This document shows, piece by piece, positions 1-7,766 of a DNA stretch of 64,000 nucleotides. Both the position numbers and the translations under genes were made by a program. The notes beneath the pieces were generated by a model that saw only the letters and a list, made by a program, of their open reading frames with translations, was not told the DNA's origin and searched no databases. This stretch comes from Lachnospira multipara ATCC 19207 (GTDB taxonomy: Bacteria; Bacillota; Clostridia; Lachnospirales; Lachnospiraceae). The stretch lies in contig NZ_AUJG01000010.1 of the NCBI RefSeq assembly GCF_000424105.1, positions 30,874 to 94,873 on the forward strand, written 5' to 3'. The number at the start of each line of letters is the position of its first letter. Within the stretch, counting starts at the first letter, position 1.

Positions 1-1
1 T

Positions 2-181
2 GATACAGATATGACAGCAGCAATGAATGAAAATGCAAAGACAGCCGCTATTGCATCAATTCCAACAAAGAGAATGGGTAGCGTAGAGGATATTGCAAAT
101 ACAGTAGCATTCCTTGCTTCAGAAGAAGCAAGCTATATAACAGGACAGGTAATTAGCGTCGATGGTGGTATGAGCATGTAA
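2..181 (+). CDS. fabG: 3-oxoacyl-ACP reductase, C-terminal end (partial)
   Basis: Only the last 59 codons are in the window; the gene starts upstream. The frame ends in a segment with the short-chain dehydrogenase C-terminal pattern: [20 protein letters not shown], then [14 protein letters not shown] before TAA. The 'R-x-G...E-I-A...FLAS...YITGQ...VDGG' pattern is typical of FabG, the NADPH-dependent reductase of fatty-acid elongation. The assignment is strengthened by fabF and fabZ following on the same strand. The catalytic Ser-Tyr-Lys part lies outside the window and cannot be checked. Confidence 0.88.
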   Translation, partial: DTDMTAAMNENAKTAAIASIPTKRMGSVEDIANTVAFLASEEASYITGQVISVDGGMSM

Positions 182-400
182 TGTCGTAACTACGAAGTAG
201 TTACGATGTAGCCCCCGCCCTCAGCCGAAAGGCTGATTTAATGGCGGGTGGTTCCCCAATGTCGCAACTGCGAAGCAGTTGCGATGTAGCCCCGAGCAGA
301 TTTGCCAAAGGCAAATTCTAATGCGAGAGGGTTCTCTAATGTCGTAATCGCTTTAGCAGTTGAGATGTAGCCCTCGCCCCGCGCGAGCAGTAGGAAAGGA
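181..400 (+). repeat. Three tandem units of a two-hairpin intergenic repeat (family 1)
   Basis: The fabG-fabF gap holds three units of about 80 nt. Each starts with a hairpin (unit 1: TCGTAACTAC/GTAGTTACGA with loop GAA at 184-206; unit 2: TCGCAACTGC/GCAGTTGCGA with loop GAA at 262-284; unit 3: a degenerate version at 342-365), followed by TGTAGCC and, in units 1 and 2, a second hairpin (TCAGCC/GGCTGA at 221-236; ATTTGCC/GGCAAAT at 300-316). Units 1 and 2 differ at two stem positions and both changes are compensated on the other arm. Unit 3 is truncated by the fabF ribosome-binding region. A fourth relative lies near 52219. Function unknown. Confidence 0.85.
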
Positions 401-405
401 TAAAT

Positions 406-1659
406 ATGGGAAAGAGAGTTGTTATTACTGGAATGGGTATCGTAAGCCCTATCGGTAACAGTTTAGAGGAAGTACTAGAGAGTGTTAAGAATGGTAAGTG
501 TGGTATTGACCAGATTACAAAATATGACACAACAGGCCGTAAGGTTAGCCTTGCAGCAGAAGTAAAGGACTTTGATATTACAAAGTATGTAGAAAAGAAG
601 GATGCTAGAAAGTTAGATCCATACAGCCAGTTTGCTATTGCAGCTGCAACAGATGCATGTCACATGGCTGGAATTAAGGAAGAGCATGACGAAGAGACAG
701 ATGATAGAGAAAGATATGGTTGTATTATTGCCAGCGGTATCGGTGGAATTTCTACAACTGAAAGAGAGCATGAGAGAGGAATGAAGCGTGGTTACGATAT
801 GGTAAGCCCACACTATATTCCAATGGCAATTTCTAATATGGCAGCAGGTCATGTTGCTATTAGATTTGGCCTTCATGGATACACAACATGTACTGTAACA
901 GCTTGTGCTTCAAGTGGTAACGCTATTGGTGATGGCTTCCACTACATTAGAGATGGTTATGCTGATTTAATGGTAGTTGGTGGTTCAGAAAGCTCAATTA
1001 CTGAGTTATCAATTGGTGGATTTACAAGTCTTACAGCTCTTTCAACAGCAACAGATAAGAACAGAGCTTCAATTCCTTTTGATAAGGAAAGAAATGGTTT
1101 TGTTATGGGTGAAGGTGCTGCTTGTCTCGTACTTGAAGAATACGAGCATGCTAAGAATAGAGGAGCTAAGATTTTAGCTGAAGTTATAGGTTATGGTGCA
1201 AACTGTGATGCTCACCACGTTACAGCTCCACATCCAGAAGGAAAGTACGCTGCTAAGTGTATGGAACTTGCCCTTAAGGATGCAAATCTTTCAACAGAGG
1301 CAATTGATTATATCAATGCTCACGGAACATCAACTCACCTTAACGATTTAGGTGAGACAAGAGCCGTTAAGAGCTTATTTAAGGACCATGCTAAGGAATT
1401 AGTAATGAGTTCAACAAAGTCTATGACAGGACACTTACTTGGTGCCTCAGCTGCAGTTGAAGCTGTTATTACTTGCCTTGCTATGGAAAATGGAATCATT
1501 CCACCAACAGTTAACACAAAGGAATTAGATGATGAATTAGATCTTGATTACTGCTTAGGCGATAAGGCTAGAACTGGCAAGATTAACTATGCAATGTCTA
1601 ACTCATTTGGCTTTGGTGGCCACAATGCTTCCTTAGTATTTAAGGCAGTAGAGGAATAA
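406..1659 (+). CDS. fabF: Beta-ketoacyl-ACP synthase II
   Basis: This condensing enzyme adds malonyl-ACP to a growing acyl-ACP in type II fatty-acid synthesis in the cytoplasm. The 417-residue length is normal for FabF. The Cys-His-His triad is visible: Cys167 in TACASSGNAIGDG, His306 in NAHGTSTHLND and His343 in STKSMTGHLLGA. The C-terminal NSFGFGGHNASLVF motif of thiolase-fold synthases is present. The start at 406 follows AGGAAAGG with normal spacing. It is co-directional with fabG and fabZ, so an operon is likely, although the 224-nt gap to fabG is unusually long and filled with hairpin repeats. FabF rather than FabB is favoured by length and by the fabG-fabF-fabZ context. Confidence 0.96.
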   Translation: MGKRVVITGMGIVSPIGNSLEEVLESVKNGKCGIDQITKYDTTGRKVSLAAEVKDFDITKYVEKKDARKLDPYSQFAIAAATDACHMAGIKEEHDEETDDRERYGCIIASGIGGISTTEREHERGMKRGYDMVSPHYIPMAISNMAAGHVAIRFGLHGYTTCTVTACASSGNAIGDGFHYIRDGYADLMVVGGSESSITELSIGGFTSLTALSTATDKNRASIPFDKERNGFVMGEGAACLVLEEYEHAKNRGAKILAEVIGYGANCDAHHVTAPHPEGKYAAKCMELALKDANLSTEAIDYINAHGTSTHLNDLGETRAVKSLFKDHAKELVMSSTKSMTGHLLGASAAVEAVITCLAMENGIIPPTVNTKELDDELDLDYCLGDKARTGKINYAMSNSFGFGGHNASLVFKAVEE

Positions 1660-1691
1660 TTACATTATAGTAGAGAGAGGAAGGCATAAAA

Positions 1692-2129
1692 ATGGAATTA
1701 AATTCAAATGAAATCGAAAAGATTTTACCTCATAGATATCCATTTCTTTTAGTGGATAGAATTCTAGATTATAAACCAGGAGAATATGCAGTAGGCGTTA
1801 AGTGTGTATCTGCTAACGAGATGCATTTTCTGGGACATTTCCCAGGACAGCATGTAATGCCAGGAGTATTAATTATGGAAGCTTTAGCTCAAACTGGCGC
1901 TGTTGCACTTCTTTCAGAGGAAGAAAACAAGGGAAAGGTAGTATTCTTTGGTGGTATTAAGAATGCTAGATTTAAGAAGCAGGTCGTACCTGGTGATAAG
2001 TTAGAGCTTAGCTGCGAGATTATTACAAGACGTGCAAACGTTGGTATCGGCAAGGCTGTAGCTAAGGTAGATGGCAAGGTTGCTGCAATGGGTGAGTTAA
2101 CTTTCGCTATTGGCGACAGAAACGAATAA
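1692..2129 (+). CDS. fabZ: 3-hydroxyacyl-ACP dehydratase FabZ
   Basis: FabZ dehydrates beta-hydroxyacyl-ACP to trans-2-enoyl-ACP in the elongation cycle. The 145-residue hot-dog protein has the N-terminal ILPHRYPFLLVDRI signature and the active-site helix HFPGQHVMPGVLIMEALAQ, which supplies His49 and Glu63. The start has GAGAGGAAGG just upstream. It lies 32 nt after fabF and is probably the last gene of the fab operon, since an inverted-repeat structure and then a new promoter follow. A FabA-type isomerase function cannot be excluded from sequence, but the HxxxxGxxxxP motif and length are ordinary for FabZ. Confidence 0.96.
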   Translation: MELNSNEIEKILPHRYPFLLVDRILDYKPGEYAVGVKCVSANEMHFLGHFPGQHVMPGVLIMEALAQTGAVALLSEEENKGKVVFFGGIKNARFKKQVVPGDKLELSCEIITRRANVGIGKAVAKVDGKVAAMGELTFAIGDRNE

Positions 2130-2162
2130 TAAAAAAAATTACAAAAAATATCAAAAATTAGA

Positions 2163-2236
2163 ATCCGCTTGTTTACTGGCTTTGCGGGCTATCAAGATTT
2201 TTAATAGCTCAATAAATTCAGTAAATAAGCGGTTTT
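2163..2236 (+). terminator. Bulky stem-loop terminator after fabZ
   Basis: Arms CCGCTTGTTTACTG (2165-2178) and CAGTAAATAAGCGG (2219-2232) pair almost fully and are followed by TTTT. A second helix (GGGCTAT with ATAGCTC) can form inside the 40-nt loop. The size is larger than an ordinary terminator, so an additional role is possible. Confidence 0.7.
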
Positions 2237-2476
2237 GATAAATTCATTGATATATTAGATTTTTTTAAAAATGTATGATATAATACACTTAAGTTAAGTT
2301 TCGGTGACAATTGGTTAAAGTTTAAATCTTATAAGACGTGCACTTTAGTTAGGAAAATTTTTCGTAATTTTTTAAGTAAAAATATTGATTTTATGATAAA
2401 ATCATGTTAAGCTATGAGACGTTGTGCATATTTTGTCTTAAAAGATAAAAAATCTCATGATTGGAGGATTTAAACA
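2237..2476 (+). promoter_or_regulatory. Promoter and long leader of the MarR gene
   Basis: An extended -10 TGATATAAT sits at 2276-2284 with a weak -35. If used, it gives a leader of about 185 nt before the start at 2477. The leader contains a perfect palindrome GATTTTA-TGA-TAAAATC (2387-2403), a candidate operator, and a possible ATGAGA/TCTCAT helix close to the ribosome-binding site. No known riboswitch was recognised. Confidence 0.5.
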
Positions 2477-2941
2477 ATGACAATGGAAGAACTATTTTTC
2501 GACGTCTATAACAAGTTTAAGTTGCACTTCTATAAGGATGTTTTCGTGAATTTTGGCAATCGTGAAGCAACTCTAACTACAGTAGAAACATTCTGTATGG
2601 AAGTTATTTATGCAATGAACAAGCCTACAATTAGTGAATTTGCCAAGTTTGTTGGTATTTCACCTCCTAATGCAGCATACAAGGTAAACTGCCTTGTAAA
2701 GAAGGGATACTTAAACAGAATTCCTTCAAGCGCAGATAGACGAGAGGCTTACCTTGAAGTAACAGATAAGTATCTTGACTACTTCAATTTCAGTGTAAAT
2801 TACGCAAATACTGTTATTTCGAGAATGAAAGATAACCTTTCAAAAGAAGATTTAGAGGCACTTACAAGAATTCTTAATATCATGACTTCAGAGATGATGC
2901 CTGAGGTACCAGATTTCAAGAATCGTGAAATACCACAGTAA
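2477..2941 (+). CDS. MarR-family transcriptional regulator
   Basis: A 154-residue winged-helix regulator. The helix-turn-helix is around residues 50-75 (TISEFAKFVGISPPNAAYKV), followed by the wing with the DRREAYLEVTD variant of the MarR 'DxRxxxxxLT' signature. Helical N- and C-terminal ends would form the dimer interface. GGAGG precedes the start. It stands alone, with its own promoter and a strong terminator. Its position beside fabG-fabF-fabZ recalls FabT, the MarR-type repressor of fatty-acid synthesis in streptococci, but here it lies downstream rather than at the head of the operon, so a role in lipid control is only a guess. Confidence 0.85.
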   Translation: MTMEELFFDVYNKFKLHFYKDVFVNFGNREATLTTVETFCMEVIYAMNKPTISEFAKFVGISPPNAAYKVNCLVKKGYLNRIPSSADRREAYLEVTDKYLDYFNFSVNYANTVISRMKDNLSKEDLEALTRILNIMTSEMMPEVPDFKNREIPQ

Positions 2942-2963
2942 GACAATAAATCAATAATTTTTA

Positions 2964-2998
2964 AGCCATCACTTCAGGGTTGAAGTGATGGCTATTTT
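2964..2998 (+). terminator. Rho-independent terminator after the MarR gene
   Basis: A perfect 13-bp stem, AGCCATCACTTCA/TGAAGTGATGGCT with a 4-nt loop, is followed by ATTTTATT. Confidence 0.9.
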
Positions 2999-3057
2999 AT
3001 TATAAAATGGCTAAAGTAAATGTGTATTGCAAGAATCTATACAAGTGAGGTAAAGAA

Positions 3058-4509
3058 ATGGGAATTTTAACAGGTTTAGAGCCAGAGAAGGTGTTTTACT
3101 ATTTCGAGGAAATTACTAAAATCCCACATGGTTCAAGAGATACCAAAAGAATTAGTGACTATTTAGTAGGATTTGCTAAGGAACATAATTTAAAGTATAT
3201 TCAGGATGAATTAAATAACGTTATTATATTTAAGGACGCTAGTAAGGGTTACGAGAATACAGATTCAGTAATCATTCAGGGTCATATGGATATGGTTTGC
3301 GAGAAGGAAGACGATTGTGATATCGACTTTAGCAAGGATCCATTAAGACTTGAAGTTAATGACGGAATCATTAGCGCTAAGGGTACAACTCTTGGTGGTG
3401 ATGATGGTATTGCAGTAGCTTATGCTCTAGCTATTTTAGATGATGATACAATTCTTCATCCAGCATTAGAAGTAGTTATTACAGTAGATGAAGAAATCGG
3501 TATGCTTGGTGCAGCAGATCTTGATACAACACCTCTTAAGTCAAAGCTTATGATTAATATTGACTCAGAGGAAGAGGGTATCTTACTTGCTAGCTGTGCT
3601 GGTGGTATGACAGCAACAGTTCATGTTCCAGTAAAGAAGGAAGCAATTAAGGGAACTAAGGCAGCTTTAGTAGTAGATGGTTTAGTTGGTGGACACTCAG
3701 GTGTTGAAATTAATAAGGGTAGAGCTAATGCTAACAAGTTAGTTGGTAGAGTGCTTTACGGTCTTTCTAAGGAATTTAGTTTTAACTTAGTTTCAGTTAA
3801 TGGTGGTCTTAAGGATAATGCTATTCCTAGAGCTTCTAAGGCAGAACTTGTATTTGCTCCTAACACTGATTTAGAAGCAGTTAAGGCTTGTCTTGCAGAC
3901 TTTGATGCTGCTTTTAAGCATGAATATAAGACAACAGATGCTAAAGTTAAGGTTAGCTTAACAGCTGTTAGTGAAGATGAGATCACAGCTTTTGACGCAG
4001 ACTCAACATCTAGAGTAATTACTGGTTTAATGAACCTTCCATTAGGTATTCAGAGCATGAGCTTTGATATTGAAGGTTTAGTTCAGACATCTCTTAACTT
4101 AGGTATTTTAGAGACAACAGAGACTGAAGTAGCATTTTCATATTCAGTAAGAAGTTCAGTAGAATCTGAAAAGCAGGATTTATATTTACAGCTTGAAAGC
4201 TTAGCTAAACTTCTTGGTGGTTGCGTAACTTCAATGGGTGAATATCCAGCTTGGGAATACAAGGAAGATTCTAAACTTCGTAGCATAATGGTTGAATCCT
4301 TTAAGAGACAATATGGCCATGATCCTGAAATTCAGGCAATCCATGCAGGTCTTGAGTGTGGTTTATTTGCAGGTAAGATTGAAGGACTTGATGCAGTTTC
4401 CTTTGGTCCTGATATGAAGGATGTTCATACACCTAATGAATCAATGGATGTTGCAAGTGTTAAGAGAACTTGGGATTACTTAGTTGACGTACTTGCAAGC
4501 TTAAAGTAG
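3058..4509 (+). CDS. pepD: Aminoacyl-histidine dipeptidase (M20C, PepD-like)
   Basis: A 483-residue cytosolic metallopeptidase that hydrolyses dipeptides, classically Xaa-His including carnosine. M20 metal-site motifs are present: His76 and Asp78 in GHMDMVCE, Asp115-Asp116 in TTLGGDDG, and Glu145-Glu146 (catalytic base and metal ligand) in VDEEIGMLGA. The dimerisation or lid segment follows (roughly 190-390), and the C-terminal metal histidine is in FGPDMKDVHTPNE. Length and motif set match PepD. The start follows GAGG at good spacing, after a strong terminator, so this is probably a single-gene unit. Confidence 0.93.
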   Translation: MGILTGLEPEKVFYYFEEITKIPHGSRDTKRISDYLVGFAKEHNLKYIQDELNNVIIFKDASKGYENTDSVIIQGHMDMVCEKEDDCDIDFSKDPLRLEVNDGIISAKGTTLGGDDGIAVAYALAILDDDTILHPALEVVITVDEEIGMLGAADLDTTPLKSKLMINIDSEEEGILLASCAGGMTATVHVPVKKEAIKGTKAALVVDGLVGGHSGVEINKGRANANKLVGRVLYGLSKEFSFNLVSVNGGLKDNAIPRASKAELVFAPNTDLEAVKACLADFDAAFKHEYKTTDAKVKVSLTAVSEDEITAFDADSTSRVITGLMNLPLGIQSMSFDIEGLVQTSLNLGILETTETEVAFSYSVRSSVESEKQDLYLQLESLAKLLGGCVTSMGEYPAWEYKEDSKLRSIMVESFKRQYGHDPEIQAIHAGLECGLFAGKIEGLDAVSFGPDMKDVHTPNESMDVASVKRTWDYLVDVLASLK

Positions 4510-4552
4510 AATAAGGCAGCTTATTTAAGCCCTTGTAATAACAATTTACTAT

Positions 4553-4716
4553 TTGAACGCAGTGTAAGCAATCCCCCGCTTCAAAAGCGTAAGCTTTAAG
4601 CGGGGGTATAAAGCTTACTAGTGTCAGAAGGGGTTAAAGCCCCTTCTGACAGGTGGCACAAAGTGCCACTGCGTTCATGAGGAAGTAGCGAAGCGGATTC
4701 CGAATGTCCGCTTTAC
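4553..4716 (+). repeat. Multi-hairpin intergenic element (family 2), copy 1
   Basis: A 164-nt block with five possible helices: closing helix GAACGCAGTG (4555-4564) with CACTGCGTTC (4667-4676); GTAAGC/GCTTAC enclosing CCCCCGCTT/AAGCGGGGG (4573-4606); TGTCAGAAGGGG/CCCCTTCTGACA (4622-4651); GTGGCAC/GTGCCAC (4653-4669), which partly competes with the closing helix; AAGCGGA/TCCGCTT (4691-4713). An almost identical inverted copy lies at 63858-64000 but lacks about 20 nt containing the 3' strand of the closing helix. The remainder of the gap up to 4913 holds a terminator and the promoter of the next gene. Function unknown. Confidence 0.88.
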
Positions 4717-4719
4717 TTT

Positions 4720-4756
4720 AGAGCTAGGAGATTTTTCTCCTAGCTTTTTTATTTTT
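4720..4756 (+). terminator. Rho-independent terminator
   Basis: The stem AGCTAGGAGA/TCTCCTAGCT with a short T-rich loop is followed by TTTTTTATTTTT. It sits directly after the family 2 element and ends transcription from pepD. Confidence 0.88.
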
Positions 4757-4814
4757 ATGAAAATGTAACATTTTCAAAAGTTACTAGCATTAGGCAAAAT
4801 ATTTAACTATTCAT

Positions 4815-4843
4815 TTGATATGATTACTTTGCTATGATAAAAT
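4815..4843 (+). promoter_or_regulatory. Promoter of the GGDEF/EAL gene
   Basis: TTGATA (4815-4820), 17-nt spacer, then TAAAAT (4838-4843) preceded by TGA, giving an extended -10. The start codon follows about 70 nt downstream with GGGGG as ribosome-binding site. Confidence 0.7.
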
Positions 4844-4913
4844 ATAGTTATAAACTACGAAATCACAATTGAATACAAAACTATGAAAATTATTATTTAT
4901 TGGGGGAAAATAG

Positions 4914-6593
4914 ATGAGTATTGAGGAAAAGATTGCTTTTTTTAAGGAGATGTTTAAGATTTTTTCTGAGGTTTCAGGAAACATCTATCCTTTCTGGGCC
5001 GATTACAATGAGGGGCTTGTATATTGGTCAGATGAAATAACTGAATATTTAGGTTTTCCATCTAGTGAAATGGATGTAAATGATGCAGAGTGTTTTTATA
5101 ATGCTATAGTTCATCCAAGGGATAGAGTTAGATATATTGAAGGCGCAGATGCCATGTTTAGAGGGGAAACTGCGGGCTTTAATTGTAATTATCTTATTAA
5201 GAATAAGAATGGGGATTATGTTTCCTTTACAACTAGGTCTAAGCTCTTAAGAGATAGAAATGGTGTGCCATCCGTTTATCTTGGAGTGGTTATAAATCAT
5301 GATGCAGATGTGGAAATAGATGATTTAACTGGAGTTGGCAACAAGTTGGCACTTATTGCTAGGGTAAGATATTTCATTTCTGAAGAACGTAACTTTGGTC
5401 TTATGTTTTTTGGCCTTAGAAATTTTGATTATATCAATTCTTCTTATGGGTATGACAATGGTAGTGACTTGATTATTCGGATTGTTGTAAAACTAAAGGA
5501 ATTATCAGGATCTAACATAATATATAGATGTAGTGGAACAAAGTTTGCAGTATTTTTTGACCAAGATGTTGAGGGAATGGAAGAAAAAATTAAGGGAATA
5601 TATGAGAAAATAAGGGACTTTGTAGAAAACGATTTAACAATTAATTCTAATAAGGTTTCTATTGGAATATATGGCGGTATGATTAATTCTAAGGACTTTA
5701 TTTCTTCCTCAGAGTATATAAATAACGTTTTATATCAAGCCTTCACTATGGGTAGGAACAGTGGCAGTGATAAATTTGTTTATTATAACGAAAACATTTT
5801 ACTAAGTAATAGAAGACAACAGGAGATGATATATGACGTTATTCGCTGTTTAAATGATAATTACAGAGGCTTCTTAATTGTTTATCAGCCAATTATGAAT
5901 GTTAAGGAAAATAGAATCATTGGTATGGAGGCTTTACTTAGATGGCAGGATAGCCAGAGAGGCATTATTACACCGGGAAACTTTATTGATCAGATTGAAA
6001 AGGAAGCTGCTTTTTATGGTCTTTCAAATTGGATTATTAAAAGGGCAATTGAAGATAGTAAGGAATTTATGCGAAAGGACCCAGACTTTTTTATTAGTGT
6101 AAATTTATCTCATGCGCAATTACATAATGATAGGTTTATGTCAGATCTTGATAGCATTTTAAAAGAGGAAGATATTCCTTATAAAAACTTAAATCTAGAA
6201 TTTACAAAGCGTTGTAGGATTCTTGAAAGCAAAGAAATTAGGGATAAGATGATTACTATGTTTAATAAGGGGGTAAGACTAGTTATTGATGATTATGGCA
6301 GTAGTTATTCTTCCCTTAATTTGCTCTCTAATTATCCTGCAGATAGAATCAAGATTAGCAGGGAATTTGTAAAGGATATTGATAAGAGTAAGACTAAGCA
6401 AATAACTTTAAATGCCATAATTGACTGTATTAGACAGCTAGATAAGGAGGTTTGTATTGAAGGTATAGAGTCCGAAGAAGTTTTAAAATTCTTTGTGGAT
6501 AATTATAATATACGTTACGCACAGGGCTATTATTATTCAAAGCCTGTGGTTTTAACTAAGTTTAGAGAGCTTTATGAGAAGATGAATAAATAG
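4914..6593 (+). CDS. PAS-GGDEF-EAL protein, probable c-di-GMP phosphodiesterase
   Basis: A 559-residue soluble signalling protein with three domains: a PAS-like sensor at about 20-130, a GGDEF-fold domain at about 140-290, and an EAL domain at about 315-555. The GGDEF active-site loop is degenerate (CSGTKF around residue 206), so cyclase activity is unlikely and it may act as a GTP-binding regulatory domain. The EAL domain keeps Glu339 in MEALLRW, the Asn in VNLS, Glu in LEFT, the Asp pair in IDDYGSSYSSL, Lys in IKIS, Glu in EGIE and Gln in AQGYYYSKP. The usual second Glu of 'LEITE' is Lys. c-di-GMP hydrolysis is therefore predicted. It is monocistronic, with its own promoter and terminator. 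Confidence 0.88.
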   Translation: MSIEEKIAFFKEMFKIFSEVSGNIYPFWADYNEGLVYWSDEITEYLGFPSSEMDVNDAECFYNAIVHPRDRVRYIEGADAMFRGETAGFNCNYLIKNKNGDYVSFTTRSKLLRDRNGVPSVYLGVVINHDADVEIDDLTGVGNKLALIARVRYFISEERNFGLMFFGLRNFDYINSSYGYDNGSDLIIRIVVKLKELSGSNIIYRCSGTKFAVFFDQDVEGMEEKIKGIYEKIRDFVENDLTINSNKVSIGIYGGMINSKDFISSSEYINNVLYQAFTMGRNSGSDKFVYYNENILLSNRRQQEMIYDVIRCLNDNYRGFLIVYQPIMNVKENRIIGMEALLRWQDSQRGIITPGNFIDQIEKEAAFYGLSNWIIKRAIEDSKEFMRKDPDFFISVNLSHAQLHNDRFMSDLDSILKEEDIPYKNLNLEFTKRCRILESKEIRDKMITMFNKGVRLVIDDYGSSYSSLNLLSNYPADRIKISREFVKDIDKSKTKQITLNAIIDCIRQLDKEVCIEGIESEEVLKFFVDNYNIRYAQGYYYSKPVVLTKFRELYEKMNK

Positions 6594-6617
6594 ATGATGA
6601 CTATGATATGCTTTTTC

Positions 6618-6652
6618 GCCGGTAGATTTAAATAATCTACCGGCTTATTTTT
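6618..6652 (+). terminator. Rho-independent terminator
   Basis: Stem GCCGGTAGATT/AATCTACCGGC (6618-6644) followed by TTATTTTTATTTT. It separates the EAL gene from the convergent reductase gene. Confidence 0.9.
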
Positions 6653-6678
6653 ATTTTCTATTATCTTATCAAAGGGCA

Positions 6679-7623
6679 TTACTTATCCTTTGAATGTCTA
6701 TCACCAATCTGGAAGTCTGCGTTGTGCTCAAACATGTATTGAACGGTTAAAGCCTTGTCTCCAGTAAGTTCCTCGAAGTCCTTAGTGAAGTTATCCATTT
6801 TGCCTTCACGAATAGCTTGAGCAAAGGTAACCATACCATCAGAAGAGAAAGGAGCTTCGCTACCATCTTTAAATACGCCATCTGTTGTTCTTGGAACGCC
6901 CATGGCATCAAATACCTGATAGTTCTCTTCATCAGTGATGAACTTATATGTTACGTGATTTCCTGTAGCCTTGTTACCAATCTCACAGAATTCAGAAATT
7001 GTCATAAGTTCAGGACCATTAATATCAAATACCTTCTTTGGATACTTATCTCCCTTTACAAGAGCGTGAGCTACAGCCTTAGCACAGTCACGTCTTGAGA
7101 TATAGGCCATTTTACCATCGCCCTGGGAATTCTTTAATACGCCATCGGATTTTACATATGTAAAGTAATTAGTAATCATAGCCTCGGCATACTGAGAATT
7201 TCTTAGGAAAATGTAATCAAGTCCCAAAGACTTTACATACTCTTCAGTGTAAATGTGATCCTTCTTTTCAACAGATGGATTTGTCTCGTCTGCTGCATTA
7301 ACTAAAGAAGTATAGATGATTTGCTTTACGCCAACAGCCTTTGCGGCATCGATAGCATTTTTATGAGCAGCCTGTCTTTTAGCTCCAACGAAAGGCATGG
7401 AAATAAGTGCGAGTCTTTCAGCACCAGCAAAAGCTTCTTTTAATCCTTCAATGTTGTTAAAATCTGCCACACGAGTCTCGATGCCCTGGTCGCTGTAAGT
7501 CTTTAAAACTTCAGGATTATAGCCTGTTAAAATGATATTAGACTTATCTGTTAAAGTAAGTAATACTCTAGCAGCCTCGCCGCCTAGATTTCCATCGACA
7601 CCAGTTAATAATAATTTACCCAT
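6679..7623 (-). CDS. NmrA-like / QorB-type NAD(P)-binding reductase
   Basis: A 314-residue atypical short-chain dehydrogenase-like protein. The N-terminal Rossmann motif TGVDGNLGG gives the GxxGxxG nucleotide-binding loop near residues 8-15. The chain then follows the NmrA/quinone oxidoreductase 2 layout: RLALISMPF, KQIIYTSLVNAAD, then a segment around YISRRDCAKAVAHAL. QorB relatives reduce quinones with NADPH, whereas NmrA relatives only sense the cofactor, and the sequence does not decide between them. The start is preceded by AGGAGG on the minus strand. It is divergent from proA, with no partner gene. Confidence 0.78.
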   Translation of the reverse strand: MGKLLLTGVDGNLGGEAARVLLTLTDKSNIILTGYNPEVLKTYSDQGIETRVADFNNIEGLKEAFAGAERLALISMPFVGAKRQAAHKNAIDAAKAVGVKQIIYTSLVNAADETNPSVEKKDHIYTEEYVKSLGLDYIFLRNSQYAEAMITNYFTYVKSDGVLKNSQGDGKMAYISRRDCAKAVAHALVKGDKYPKKVFDINGPELMTISEFCEIGNKATGNHVTYKFITDEENYQVFDAMGVPRTTDGVFKDGSEAPFSSDGMVTFAQAIREGKMDNFTKDFEELTGDKALTVQYMFEHNADFQIGDRHSKDK

Positions 7624-7706
7624 GAAAAACCTCCTATATTAAATTATAAAAATATCTACTTGTAATATATCATAACATCTTATATATTTTTATACAATTT
7701 TTCGTA

Positions 7707-7736
7707 TTGATGTTTTGTCATTCAATAACTTATAAT
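7707..7736 (+). promoter_or_regulatory. Promoter of proA
   Basis: TTGATG (7707-7712), 18-nt spacer, TATAAT (7731-7736). Transcription would start shortly before the GGAGG at 7755 that serves the ATG at 7767. Confidence 0.75.
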
Positions 7737-7766
7737 AGATTGGTAGTATTTGTAGGAGGTCGCTTT

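Noticed and set aside
4553..4716. Family 2 element as a simple terminator pair
   Set aside because: A separate canonical terminator follows at 4720-4756, and copy 2 lies antisense to its neighbouring gene.
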